NCBI GenBank assembly: GCA_030625885.1
Contig: DAOUPZ010000017.1
Span: 1-64,000 of the forward strand
DNA from: Clostridia bacterium
GTDB lineage: Bacteria > Bacillota > DAOUPZ01
Length of the DNA stretch: 64,000 nt
Direction of reading: 5' to 3'
Part shown: piece after piece, positions 54,397-62,708 of the stretch
Layout of the letters: each line of letters begins with the position of its first letter
Numbering within the stretch: the first letter of the stretch is position 1
Translations under genes and position numbers: made by a program
The notes under the pieces: generated by a model
The model's input: the letters and a program-made list of their open reading frames with translations, nothing else
Told to the model about the DNA's origin: nothing
Database searches by the model: none

Positions 54397-55314
54397 ATGA
54401 AAGTACGTAAAGCAATCATCCCAGCGGCAGGCTTAGGCACCCGTTTCCTACCTGCTACCAAAGCGCAGCCAAAGGAAATGTTACCCATTGTCGATAAACC
54501 AACATTACAATATATAATTGAAGAGGCTGTTGCATCGGGTATAGAAGAAATACTGATTATAACGGGTCGTAATAAGAGTTCTATTGAAGATCATTTTGAT
54601 AAATCTGTTGAGTTGGAGTTAGCTTTAGAGAAAAGCGGCAAAAAAGAATTACTGGAAAAAGTCAGAAAAATATCTGATATGGTTAATATTCATTATATCC
54701 GTCAAAAAGAGCCGAAAGGATTAGGACATGCAATTCATTGTGCAAAGAGTTTTATCGGCAATGAACCTTTTGCAGTTATGCTGGGGGATGATATTGTTGA
54801 AGGACAAGTACCTTGTTTGCAGCAAATGATCGATGTTTATAATGAATATAAGACAACGATATTAGGGGTACAACCTGTTATTGAAGAAGATATTAATAAA
54901 TATGGTATTGTATCGGGTAAGCAAATTGAAGATAACATCTACAAAGTAAAAGATTTGGTAGAAAAACCATCTAAAGAAGAAGCCCCTTCCAATATAGCCA
55001 TATTAGGACGGTACATTATTTCTAGCAGCATATTTGATATTCTAGAGCATACAAAGCCGGGAAAAGGCGGGGAGATTCAGTTAACAGATGCTTTAAAAGA
55101 ATTAGCCAAACATGAAGCGATGTATGCTTATACTTTTGAAGGCAGAAGATATGATGTCGGAAATAAATTAGGATTTCTACAAGCAACCGTGGAGTTTGCA
55201 TTGAGAAGAGATGATCTTAAAGAAGAATTTATGAATTATCTTGTAAATATCATCAATCAGGAAAAGAGCGATGAAGTTATAGCCGAAGCAGCACCAACTA
55301 TTTGTACCGATTAA
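54397..55314 (+). CDS. galU: UTP-glucose-1-phosphate uridylyltransferase
   Basis: 305 residues. AAGLGTRFLPATKAQPKEML with the catalytic Lys, LPIVDKPTLQYIIEEAV, GLGHAIHCAKSF and VMLGDDIV. It makes UDP-glucose, feeding Ugd and other routes. GAGGTTTTAACA precedes the ATG (AAGGAGG). It is followed by a CCACGG palindrome. Confidence 0.95.
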   Translation: MKVRKAIIPAAGLGTRFLPATKAQPKEMLPIVDKPTLQYIIEEAVASGIEEILIITGRNKSSIEDHFDKSVELELALEKSGKKELLEKVRKISDMVNIHYIRQKEPKGLGHAIHCAKSFIGNEPFAVMLGDDIVEGQVPCLQQMIDVYNEYKTTILGVQPVIEEDINKYGIVSGKQIEDNIYKVKDLVEKPSKEEAPSNIAILGRYIISSSIFDILEHTKPGKGGEIQLTDALKELAKHEAMYAYTFEGRRYDVGNKLGFLQATVEFALRRDDLKEEFMNYLVNIINQEKSDEVIAEAAPTICTD

Positions 55315-55684
55315 GGAATTAAAAACCATACCACGGAATACACGGGAAAAACATATCACGGAAGAACACTGAGGGAATATTTTACATTACAGTGTGTTTC
55401 CGTGTATTTCAGTGTCCTCCGTGGTAATGTTTTGGATGCAGTTGACAGTTGAGAGTGGATAGTTGACAGTTGAAAAGATAATTAACAAATATAGATTTCC
55501 AAGATGATAACCTAAATTATAGATTCCTTAATCATTTATTTCCAACTAACCAACTTTCCAACTAACCAACTTTCCAACTAACCAACTGCTCTCGGAATAA
55601 TAAAGGCTGAGAGCTGGGAATTGGGAATTGAGAATTGAAGATCTTTTCCTACCTGCTACAGTGACCGAAAGGAGCGTTCTACAA
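55315..55684. other. Intergenic region with CCACGG palindrome and CCAACTAACC repeats
   Basis: No gene. The CCACGG palindrome (55329-55426), GTTGACAGTTGAGAGTGG repeats (55441-55475), a CCAACTAACCAACT repeat (55490-55587) and the AAAGGAG of the next gene. The open frame from 55628 to 55684 is repeat-derived. Confidence 0.65.
55329..55426. repeat. CCACGG palindromic element
   Basis: Left half TACCACGGAATACACGGG and CACGGAAGAACACTGAGGG; right half TTACAGTGTGTTTCCGTGTA and TCAGTGTCCTCCGTGGTA. About 98 bases able to fold on itself end to end. Copies at 59546, 60699 and 61641; a right half alone at 63312. Confidence 0.85.
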
Positions 55685-57418
55685 GTGAGCAAAGCGAACG
55701 ACCTACCTACTAGTGAAAACATTCGTAAAACTTATGAACTGTGGCTTGAAAGTCCATGCTTCGATGAAGCGACTAAAAGCGAGCTTTATAGTATCAAGGA
55801 TGATTGGCCGGAAATTGAGGATCGGTTTTTTAAAGAGCTGCAGTTTGGTACGGCCGGACTTAGAGGCGTTATCGGCGCAGGAACGAACCGAATGAACGTC
55901 TATACCGTCAGAAAAGCCACCCAGGGGTTGGCGGATTGTATCAGTTGTGAGGGTGAAGCGGCTAAAGCCAGAGGTGTTGTGATTACTTATGATTCCAGAC
56001 GCATGTCGCGAGAGTTTAGTGAAGCGGCGGCTTTGGTGTTAGCGGCTAATGGCATCAAAACGTATCTTTTCAAAGATTTAAGAGCGACACCCGAGCTTTC
56101 TTTTGCCATCCGATATTTAAACTGTATGGCCGGGATCGTCGTTACAGCTAGCCATAATCCGAAAGAATATAACGGCTATAAGGTCTATTGGGAGGATGGG
56201 GCGCAGATTGCGACGGAAAGAGCCGAGTCTATTATAGCATCCATCGCCAAGATTAATGATTTTGCCGCGATCCCTGTCTTATCTAAAGAAGAGGCTTTAA
56301 CAAAAGGCTTACTGGTTTATTTAGATGAACAAGTCGATGATCAATATATTACTGCGGTTAAGAAACAATCCATTCGCAGCGATATCATTAACAAAGTGGC
56401 CGGTGATTTCAAAGTGGTCTATACGCCGCTGCACGGGACTGGGAATCGACCGGTTAGGCGGGTGCTTAAAGAGATAGGTTTTAAGAATGTTTATGTAGTG
56501 CCGGAGCAGGAATTACCGGACTCTGAATTTTCTACGGTTAGGTACCCGAACCCTGAAGATAAGAAAGCATTTCAATTATCAATTGAGCTGGCAAAAGGAA
56601 AAGAGGCGCAGCTGGTTTTAGCGACTGATCCGGATTGTGATCGGGTGGGTGCCGTTGTAAAGAATGACAGCGGTGAATATGTCGTGTTGACCGGGAACCA
56701 AACCGGGGCTTTATTGGTGGACTATATCTTAAAGCAGCGCAAAGAAGCAGAGCACCTCCCGGACAATGGGGCGATCATTAAAACGATCGTTACCAGTGAA
56801 ATGGGGGCTGATATCGCTAAAGGCTATGGCGTTGAGGTGATGAATACCCTGACAGGGTTTAAATACATTGGTGAAAAAATTAAACAATTTGAAGCAGCAG
56901 GGGACAAGACTTTTTTATTTGGCTATGAAGAAAGCTATGGCTATTTAGCTGGTACCTATGCCAGAGATAAGGATGCGGTGGTTACCTCCATGCTCATCTG
57001 TGAAATGGCTGCGTATTATTATGATCAGGGCATGAATTTATACCAGGCGTTAATGGCGTTATATGATAAGTACGGCTATTATCTGGAAGACTTAAAGTCA
57101 ATCACCTTAGCCGGTAAGGAAGGCTTAGAAAAAATAGGCTGGATCATGGAATGCTTTAGAGGAAATCCACCCGCTGTGATCGGTGATAGCAAGGTGATTG
57201 TTGTGGAAGATTATGCGCGGCAGCAAAACAGAACGCTGCCCAAAGCTAATGTCCTGAAGTTTATCTTAGAGGATGATGGCTGGGTATGTTTGAGACCGTC
57301 AGGGACCGAACCGAAGTTGAAAATATATGCTGGTGTAAAAGGCAATACCCTACAGGAAAGCCGGGAACGACTAGCGCAAACCATCGCTTGGATGGTGCAT
57401 CAGATTAAAGAGAATTAG
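55685..57418 (+). CDS. pgcA: Phosphoglucomutase (alpha-phosphohexomutase family)
   Basis: 577 residues, the size of Gram-positive PgcA-type enzymes. All four loops are present: active-site Ser156 in [14 protein letters not shown], metal-binding [10 protein letters not shown], the sugar loop GYEESYGYL and the phosphate loop [12 protein letters not shown]. It interconverts glucose-6-phosphate and glucose-1-phosphate, the supply for GalU and RfbA. The GTG at 55685 follows AAAGGAG by about 10 bases; an upstream ATG-like extension begins in a repeat. The gene has visibly higher GC than the glycosyltransferase block, so it looks native. Followed 16 bases later by pgi. Confidence 0.93.
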   Translation: MSKANDLPTSENIRKTYELWLESPCFDEATKSELYSIKDDWPEIEDRFFKELQFGTAGLRGVIGAGTNRMNVYTVRKATQGLADCISCEGEAAKARGVVITYDSRRMSREFSEAAALVLAANGIKTYLFKDLRATPELSFAIRYLNCMAGIVVTASHNPKEYNGYKVYWEDGAQIATERAESIIASIAKINDFAAIPVLSKEEALTKGLLVYLDEQVDDQYITAVKKQSIRSDIINKVAGDFKVVYTPLHGTGNRPVRRVLKEIGFKNVYVVPEQELPDSEFSTVRYPNPEDKKAFQLSIELAKGKEAQLVLATDPDCDRVGAVVKNDSGEYVVLTGNQTGALLVDYILKQRKEAEHLPDNGAIIKTIVTSEMGADIAKGYGVEVMNTLTGFKYIGEKIKQFEAAGDKTFLFGYEESYGYLAGTYARDKDAVVTSMLICEMAAYYYDQGMNLYQALMALYDKYGYYLEDLKSITLAGKEGLEKIGWIMECFRGNPPAVIGDSKVIVVEDYARQQNRTLPKANVLKFILEDDGWVCLRPSGTEPKLKIYAGVKGNTLQESRERLAQTIAWMVHQIKEN

Positions 57419-57434
57419 AGGCAGGTGTATTGAG

Positions 57435-58781
57435 ATGGGGGAAATTACGTTAGATTATGCACATACCTTAAGCTTTATCAGCCAGGATGAGATCGATAAT
57501 TTACAAGAATGCGTCAATGAATGCCACCAGATGCTTCATAACGGCACGGGAGAAGGCAGCGATTTCCTGGGATGGGTGGATTGGCCGAATTGCTATGATC
57601 AGGACGAATTTGCAAGGATTCAAACGGCGGCAGAGAAAATACGAAATCAATGTGACGTTTTCTTAGTGGTTGGGATCGGCGGTTCTTACCTGGGGGCTAG
57701 GGCGGCTATTGAAATGTTAAATACCAGCTTCTATAATGAACTGCCCAGGGAGAAACGAAAGGGGCCTAAAATCTATTATGTGGGCCATAATACCAGTCCG
57801 ATTTACATTAACCAGCTGCTGGAAGTGATTGAAGGTCACGACATATGTATCAATGTGATCTCCAAGTCCGGAACCACAACAGAACCCGCGCTGGCCTTTA
57901 GGTTGTTAAAAGAATACATGGAGTATACATATGGACGAGAAGCAGCGAGTCAACGCATCTATGCCACGACGGATAAAAGCAGAGGGGCGTTGAGAACGCT
58001 GTCGGATCAGGAAGGTTATGAAACGTTTGTTGTCCCGGATAATATCGGGGGCAGATACTCGGTATTAACGTCTGTGGGTCTGCTGCCAATGGCGGTTGCC
58101 GGAATAGATATCGATGCGGTGATGGAGGGCGCTCAGGATGCCTTAAGGAAGCTGAGCGTGAATCGTCTGCAGGATAATAGCTGCTATCAGTATGCTGTCA
58201 TTCGAAACTTACTGTATAACAAGGGCAAAATGATCGAGATTCTAGTCAATTATGAACCGTGTCTATATTATCTCGGTGAATGGTTTAAACAGCTTTTTGG
58301 CGAAAGTGAAGGGAAGGATGGGAAAGGGATCTTTCCGGCTTCTTTAAACTTCACGACTGATCTTCATTCCATGGGGCAATATATCCAAGAAGGTCATCGA
58401 ACGCTCTTTCAAACGGTCCTGAATGTTGAGAAAACCCACCGCGATCGGGTGATTAAAAGAACGGCTGATAATCTGGACGGCTTAAACTACCTGCAGGGTA
58501 AAACGCTGGGCTTTGTGAATCACAAGGCCATGGAGGGTGCCTTAGCGGCCCATGTTGCGGGGGGTGTCCCGAACCTGATGATCAATATTCCGGAGATTAG
58601 CCCCTATTATTTCGGATATCTCGTCTATTTCTTGGAAAAAGCCTGCGGCATGAGCGGCTATTTACTGGGCGTCAATCCGTTTGACCAACCCGGTGTCGAG
58701 GCGTATAAGCGTAATATGTTCAGGTTGTTAGGGAAGCCGGGATATGGCTATGAGGAAGTGGCGATGACAGTTGACAGTTGA
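57435..58781 (+). CDS. pgi: Glucose-6-phosphate isomerase
   Basis: 448 residues, normal for Gram-positive Pgi. [39 protein letters not shown], the [14 protein letters not shown] block, and QFGxLF-type helix region [18 protein letters not shown]. It interconverts glucose-6-phosphate and fructose-6-phosphate. With the phosphoglucomutase it links central metabolism to the sugar nucleotides. The end, MTVDS-stop, is written by the GTTGACAGTTGAGAGTGG repeat, so the natural C-terminus may be lost. A decayed unrelated cupin-type isomerase exists at 62698. Confidence 0.94.
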   Translation: MGEITLDYAHTLSFISQDEIDNLQECVNECHQMLHNGTGEGSDFLGWVDWPNCYDQDEFARIQTAAEKIRNQCDVFLVVGIGGSYLGARAAIEMLNTSFYNELPREKRKGPKIYYVGHNTSPIYINQLLEVIEGHDICINVISKSGTTTEPALAFRLLKEYMEYTYGREAASQRIYATTDKSRGALRTLSDQEGYETFVVPDNIGGRYSVLTSVGLLPMAVAGIDIDAVMEGAQDALRKLSVNRLQDNSCYQYAVIRNLLYNKGKMIEILVNYEPCLYYLGEWFKQLFGESEGKDGKGIFPASLNFTTDLHSMGQYIQEGHRTLFQTVLNVEKTHRDRVIKRTADNLDGLNYLQGKTLGFVNHKAMEGALAAHVAGGVPNLMINIPEISPYYFGYLVYFLEKACGMSGYLLGVNPFDQPGVEAYKRNMFRLLGKPGYGYEEVAMTVDS

Positions 58782-59071
58782 GAGTGGACAGTTGACAGTT
58801 AAGGGATTAAAAGATAGAGGAACGAGCGCTTCGTTTGGTCGCTGAACGAGGAACGAATAACGATTAAAAGATATTTTAGTGATCAGTTATAGATTTCCAA
58901 GCTGATAACTTAAATTATAGATTCCTTAGTCTTTTATTTCCAACTAACCAACTAACCAACTATCCTCTGAGGACTGAGCAACATTGGGGACTGTACCTGC
59001 TGGTTGCATGTTTTTTATGCAACCAGAGGGCCTGTCCCCGAGGTTGCGGCTTAAAGGAAAGAGGATTAGAT
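58782..59071. other. Intergenic repeat mosaic
   Basis: GTTGACAGTTGAGAGTGGAC repeats (58768-58800), a partial CGTTCGCTGAACGAG-type repeat (58814-58857), a CCAACTAACCAACT repeat (58880-58970) and a long REP-A (58982-59048). No gene. Confidence 0.65.
58982..59048. repeat. REP-A palindrome, long-loop form
   Basis: CATTGGGGACTGTACC, then inner perfect arms CTGGTTGCAT and ATGCAACCAG around GTTTTTT, then AGGGCCTGTCCCCGAGG. Ends 23 bases before the VanZ-like gene. Confidence 0.8.
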
Positions 59072-59539
59072 GTGAATGAAAAAAGTAAAATGATGATCTT
59101 ATCATGGACGGCAGTATTATTATGGCTTGTCCTTATATTTTATCTATCAGCCCAACCGGCGGTTCAGTCTGATGCGCTTAGCAAAAAGGTTACGGAGGTT
59201 ATCGTAGAAACGGTCGAACGCATAGCGCCTGCAGATGATGGCGGCCACACTACGATCGACCTGGTAGAAAGCTTTAATCACATGGTGCGGAAGTATGCTC
59301 ATGGTGGTGTCTATTTTGTGCTCGGTGTATTGATGATGATGGCATTGAGGCAAAGTGGTGTGAGGGGGGGAAGTGATGAAGTGTACCAGCTATTTGTACT
59401 GGGCAGGGGGGCACAGGTGACGGATGTTTTGATTGATGGTGCCGGGGCAATTGTTGGGGCTTTAGTGTATGGGGTGGGAAGTCTGTGTCAGTTGACAGTT
59501 GAGAGTGGACAGTTGAAAGGACAAAAGACAATTAATTAA
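59072..59539 (+). CDS. VanZ-family membrane protein, internally shortened
   Basis: 155 residues. MILSWTAVLLWLVLIFYLSA is helix 1; RKYAHGGVYFVLGVLMMMAL is the next with the family RK-AH motif. Then ALRQSGVRGG runs directly into SDEVYQLFVLGRGAQVTDVL, where the normal protein has another helix before the DE-x-YQ motif (compare 60230, which keeps it). About 15-20 residues are missing. The C-terminal [15 protein letters not shown] is encoded by a GTTGACAGTTGAGAGTGG repeat. Probably non-functional or changed in topology. VanZ proteins are linked to teicoplanin tolerance, but most relatives have unknown roles. GTG start with AAAGGAAAGAGG upstream. Confidence 0.75.
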   Translation: MNEKSKMMILSWTAVLLWLVLIFYLSAQPAVQSDALSKKVTEVIVETVERIAPADDGGHTTIDLVESFNHMVRKYAHGGVYFVLGVLMMMALRQSGVRGGSDEVYQLFVLGRGAQVTDVLIDGAGAIVGALVYGVGSLCQLTVESGQLKGQKTIN

Positions 59540-59545
59540 AAAACA

Positions 59546-59653
59546 TACCACGGAAGACACGGGGGGAAAACACGCAAGTACGGGGAAGGGATTATTTTAT
59601 AAAAAATCCGTTCTTTACAGTGTGTTTTCGTCTTTTTTCGTGACCTCCGTGGT
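59546..59653. repeat. CCACGG palindromic element
   Basis: TACCACGGAAGACACGGG to TTTTCGTGACCTCCGTGGT. Directly downstream of the first VanZ-like gene. Confidence 0.85.
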
Positions 59654-59782
59654 CAGGTTTTATGGGCATTTGAGAGTGGGCAGTTGACAGTTAAAGGAAA
59701 GTAATTATATGTAAAATATTGGATTTAATGATAGACACGACAGCAAATGATGTGTTAGAATCAACTTAAGGAGTTGATTCTT

Positions 59783-60058
59783 ATGGCAGATAAGGTATTG
59801 GAATTAGTAGAGAAAATGTATATTGAATTTAGCCAAAAGTTTGATGAGATGGGAAATGAAATTAAGAATAATCGCGACGAGATTAAGAAAATTGGGGCTA
59901 AGATTGATGGCGAGGTCATGCCTAAAATAGATGCTTTATTTGATGGATATAAACAGAATCGTGATAATATTAAAGAAATAAAGCATGATGTTAAAGAGTT
60001 GAGCCGTAAAGTTGACAAACAAGAGTTAGAAATAAAAGTGATTAAAAATGTCCGATAA
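59783..60058 (+). CDS. Small coiled-coil protein
   Basis: 91 residues, nearly all charged helix. Heptad-like pattern in KFDEMGNEIKNNRDEIKKIG and IKEIKHDVKELSRKVDKQEL indicates a coiled coil. No membrane segment or enzymatic motif. ATG 59783 has AAGGAG 9 bases upstream. Function unknown; similar short proteins are common in clostridial genomes. Confidence 0.6.
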   Translation: MADKVLELVEKMYIEFSQKFDEMGNEIKNNRDEIKKIGAKIDGEVMPKIDALFDGYKQNRDNIKEIKHDVKELSRKVDKQELEIKVIKNVR

Positions 60059-60097
60059 TAAAAAGACAGCTGAAAGTTGAAAGATTTAAAAGATAGA

Positions 60098-60150
60098 GCG
60101 TAAGAATGGGGACATTCCGTGAGGTACGAGCGGTCTGTCCCTACTTTTGT
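60098..60150. repeat. REP-B palindrome
   Basis: TAAGAATGGGGACATTCC, loop TGAGGTACGAG, then GTCTGTCCCTACTTTTGT. The right arm has drifted. Confidence 0.75.
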
Positions 60151-60180
60151 ATGGGTAAGGGATTTATTTTGGATGGCGTG

Positions 60181-60189
60181 TGGTATAAT
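60181..60189 (+). promoter_or_regulatory. Extended -10 promoter for the VanZ-like gene
   Basis: TG-G-TATAAT, 41 bases before the start codon and 31 after the REP-B hairpin. No clear -35, as expected for an extended -10 type. Confidence 0.5.
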
Positions 60190-60229
60190 AAGGAAAAGCG
60201 GTTGATTAAGAAAATTAAGGGGAATTTAA

Positions 60230-60682
60230 ATGCTGAATAAACGCAATTTATTATGGATATTTGTTTGCCTTTGGATGATATGGATTATTCAATTTTCAAG
60301 TGATCCGGCAGAGGTTTCGAAACAAAAGAGCGGGAGGGTGCTGGAGAAGATTGAGCCGGTGATTGAACAGGTGGAGGAGCGTTTGCACACGAACATTATC
60401 AGTAAAGACCAGCTTCATTTTTATGTCCGGAAGAACGCACATGCCTTTAACTATTTTGTCTTAACTGTGGGCCTTGTGTTGGCTTTAAGGGCAACGGGTA
60501 TTAAAAGGATGAATACGTATTGGATTGCATGGATGATTGCGACTGTTTTTTCCATGGGAGATGAGTTTTATCAGACGTTTATCCCCGGGAGGAGTGGGGA
60601 ATTAAGGGATGTTTTTATTGATAATATGGGCATTCTGGTTGCGATCGTGGTGGTTAGAATGCAATTGACAATGCATAATTGA
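60230..60682 (+). CDS. VanZ-family membrane protein
   Basis: 150 residues with four membrane helices: WIFVCLWMIWIIQFSSDPAE, RKNAHAFNYFVLTVGLVLAL, YWIAWMIATVFSMGDEFYQ and DNMGILVAIVVV. The RK-x-AH and DEFYQTFIPGRSGELRDVFID motifs of the family are intact. The role is unknown beyond the link of VanZ to teicoplanin. The final QLTMHN is written by an AATTGACAATGCATAATTG repeat. AAGGGGAA precedes the ATG. Confidence 0.88.
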   Translation: MLNKRNLLWIFVCLWMIWIIQFSSDPAEVSKQKSGRVLEKIEPVIEQVEERLHTNIISKDQLHFYVRKNAHAFNYFVLTVGLVLALRATGIKRMNTYWIAWMIATVFSMGDEFYQTFIPGRSGELRDVFIDNMGILVAIVVVRMQLTMHN

Positions 60683-60698
60683 CAATTAATAAAAAACA

Positions 60699-60803
60699 TA
60701 CCACGAAATACACGGGGAAACACGGAAGTACACTGAGGGATTATTTTATAAAGAACCCAATTTTTACAGTGTAATTCCGTCTTTTTCCGTGACCTCCGTG
60801 GTA
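60699..60803. repeat. CCACGG palindromic element
   Basis: TACCACGAAATACACGGGG to TTTCCGTGACCTCCGTGGTA, about 20 bases after the second VanZ-like gene. Confidence 0.85.
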
Positions 60804-60886
60804 TGGTTTTATGTACAGTTATTCAGTTGACAGTTGAAAGATAGCAAAGGAAGATTGTGGTTTTGGTAATAAATTAAGAAGGTACA

Positions 60887-60915
60887 TTGAAAGCAAGACA
60901 TAATAATGCTATAAT
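60887..60915 (+). promoter_or_regulatory. Promoter of the Phd-ParE type pair
   Basis: TTGAAA, 17-base spacer, TATAAT (60910-60915); 30 bases before the antitoxin start. AAGGAGATG follows. Confidence 0.75.
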
Positions 60916-60944
60916 TAAGGCATAATATAGAAGGAGATGATATT

Positions 60945-61211
60945 ATGCCACAGATACGTCCAATCAAGGATCTTAGAAATACAACAGAGATTTCAGAGCT
61001 TTGCCATCAAAATAAAGAACCAATCTTCATCACTAAAAATGGTTATGGTGACTTGGTTGTTATGAGTATGGAAACATATGAAAAGTCCATGGCTAAACTA
61101 GACTTATACCAAAAGCTTGCTGAAGCAGAAGCACAGATTAAAAACGGGGTAGAGCTTTTAGATGGAGAAAAAGTTTTTAAAAAGTTAAGGGAAAAACATG
61201 GAACAAAATAA
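60945..61211 (+). CDS. Phd/YefM-type antitoxin
   Basis: 88 residues. N-terminal PIKDLRNTTEISELCHQNKE PIFITKNGYGDLVVM is the Phd/YefM DNA-binding fold; the C-terminal helix (LYQKLAEAEAQIKNGVELLD) would wrap the toxin. It should neutralise the ParE/RelE-like protein encoded next and repress the shared promoter. The stop overlaps the toxin start by 14 bases. Confidence 0.93.
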   Translation: MPQIRPIKDLRNTTEISELCHQNKEPIFITKNGYGDLVVMSMETYEKSMAKLDLYQKLAEAEAQIKNGVELLDGEKVFKKLREKHGTK

Positions 61212-61518
61212 ATATAGAATAAAATTTACACCAAAAGCTAACGATGACTTAGATGAGATTTATAGCTACATTGCTGGTGAACTTTATAGTGCAGATGCCG
61301 CAGACAATCTCATGTACAAAATTGAAACGAGTATAATGAGGCTTGTGGACTTCCCATTCTCTTGTAGCTTCGTGCATGATGATATACTTAAAGAAAAAGG
61401 ATACCGAAAACTTGTTATTGATAACTATATTGCCTTCTATATTGTAGATGAAACAGAAAAACAGGTCGTTATTATGCGTGTGCTTTATGGAAGACAGAAA
61501 TATCAAGATATTATCTAG
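61198..61518 (+). CDS. RelE/ParE-type toxin
   Basis: 106 residues. KYRIKFTPKANDDLDEIYSY and the helical IAGELYSADAADNLMYKIE, then YRKLVIDNYIAFYIVDETEK and VVIMRVLYGRQKYQDII, the usual ParE/RelE order. It may cut mRNA or inhibit gyrase; the split between these is not resolved by sequence. Coupled to the upstream antitoxin by overlap. Confidence 0.92.
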   Translation: MEQNKYRIKFTPKANDDLDEIYSYIAGELYSADAADNLMYKIETSIMRLVDFPFSCSFVHDDILKEKGYRKLVIDNYIAFYIVDETEKQVVIMRVLYGRQKYQDII

Positions 61519-61640
61519 CAATCTATCTCTAGAGGAAATCCAACACTTGAGGATGGCGATTTTGGGAATAAAAGAACAGTTGACAGTTGAGAGTGGACAG
61601 TTGACAGTTGAAAAGATAATTGACAATTAATTGAAAAACA

Positions 61641-61747
61641 TACCACGGAAAACGCGGGGAAAAACACGGAAGTATACTGAGGGATTATTTTATAAAAAAT
61701 CCCATCTTTACAGTGTCTTTTCGTGTTTTTCTGTGATCTCCGTGGTA
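61641..61747. repeat. CCACGG palindromic element
   Basis: TACCACGGAAAACGCGGGG to CTGTGATCTCCGTGGTA. Fourth complete copy. Confidence 0.85.
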
Positions 61748-62037
61748 AGGTTTGGTAAGAACAGTTGACAGTTAAAGGATAAAAGAACAGGAGTTAGGAG
61801 TTGGCAGGTAGGAAAAGAATAAAGATGGAAGATGCAAGTGGCTAGTGGTAAGTGGTAAGTGGGGAAAGATTAAAAGACGAGGACTGAGCGTCCACTGCGT
61901 TCGCTGGAAGAGGGAAGAAGCTGAACGAGGAACGACAAAAGATTAAAGACTTAGGGAGACTTGAGGCTGAAAGTTGTTGCGAAATTGGGGAATGTCCCTT
62001 ATTTTTGGTTGACAAACGGTAATTTTTGGGTGCTGTA

Positions 62038-62046
62038 TGGTATAAT
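62038..62046 (+). promoter_or_regulatory. Extended -10 promoter candidate
   Basis: TG-G-TATAAT, 41 bases before the start at 62087 and about 30 after a half REP-A. A TTGACA at 62009 is too far (26 bases) to be its -35. Confidence 0.45.
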
Positions 62047-62086
62047 AAAAATATTAATACTTTTGCTTGAATGGAGGTAGAAATCA

Positions 62087-62347
62087 ATGAAATGGAGTGA
62101 AGTGAGAAAGCTTTATCCAAATCAATTTGTAAAAATTCAAGTGCTGAAATCTCATTTGGAAGAAGATAAAGAATATATTGATGATATGGCGGTAATAGGA
62201 CGGGTTATTGATTTTGATGCAACAAAAGAGCTTCTTAATTCTAAGGGAGATACGCTAGTATACCATACTTCTAAAGAAAGAATAGTTCTTCAAATTAGGA
62301 ACAGAATAGGGTTACGGAGATTATTTAAAAATGAATATACAATTTAG
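62087..62347 (+). CDS. Small hypothetical protein paired with a retropepsin-like protease
   Basis: 86 residues, cytoplasmic by appearance. MKWSEVRKLYPNQFVKIQVL, then DKEYIDDMAVIGRVIDFDAT and VYHTSKERIVLQIRNRIGLR. I cannot name a family. It overlaps the next gene by 17 bases, so the two form one unit; similar small ORFs are paired with aspartic-protease-like genes in other bacteria as far as I recall, but I cannot check this. GGAGG precedes the ATG by 9 bases. Confidence 0.65.
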   Translation: MKWSEVRKLYPNQFVKIQVLKSHLEEDKEYIDDMAVIGRVIDFDATKELLNSKGDTLVYHTSKERIVLQIRNRIGLRRLFKNEYTI

Positions 62348-62708
62348 AGATGGTCTTATATTTACTTCAATAAAAATAGTTTATCGAGGAAGAACAAAAG
62401 TAATTAGCAATATAGTAGTAGATACAGGTGCCTCAAAATCTTTAATCTCTCAGGATGTTGTAGATGATATTGGAATTAAGGTTAGCAATGAAGATGAAAT
62501 AGTTACTTCCTATGGTATTGGAGGAAAGGAATTTGCCTTTGTTAAAAAAATAGATAATGTAAGTTTGGGTAATTTTACTATAAGTGATTATGAGCTTGAT
62601 TTTACTGTTTTTCAGGATGATGATATTAATGGGTTACTTGGACTTGATCTATTAATGGAATCAGGAATTGTTATTGACTTGAAAAAGCTAGAGATGTACC
62701 AAAGTTAA
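62331..62708 (+). CDS. Retropepsin-like aspartic protease domain protein
   Basis: 125 residues. The single-domain retropepsin fold is seen in VVDTGASKSLIS (Asp31-Thr-Gly-Ala-Ser), the flap-like TSYGIGGKEFAFVKK and the hydrophobic-hydrophobic-Gly motif NGLLGLDLL. A protease of this type acts as a dimer with one Asp from each chain. The substrate is unknown. No signal peptide or membrane segment, so it acts in the cytoplasm. It abuts the broken cupin gene. Confidence 0.82.
   Translation: MNIQFRDGLIFTSIKIVYRGRTKVISNIVVDTGASKSLISQDVVDDIGIKVSNEDEIVTSYGIGGKEFAFVKKIDNVSLGNFTISDYELDFTVFQDDDINGLLGLDLLMESGIVIDLKKLEMYQS

Larger units (their letters stand above)
61519..62086. other. Intergenic repeat mosaic
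   Basis: GTTGACAGTTGAGAGTGGAC (61578-61612), CCACGG palindrome (61641-61747), GGAGTTAGGAGTTGGCAGG (61788-61810), AGTGGTAAGTGGTAAGTGG triplet (61839-61862), a drifted CGTTCGCTGAACGAG repeat (61876-61936) and a half REP-A (61976-62007). An extended -10 (TG-G-TATAAT, 62038-62046) precedes the next gene. Confidence 0.65.

Noticed and set aside
62009-62046. TTGACA and TATAAT as a promoter pair
   Set aside because: The spacing is 26 bases; kept only as an extended -10.
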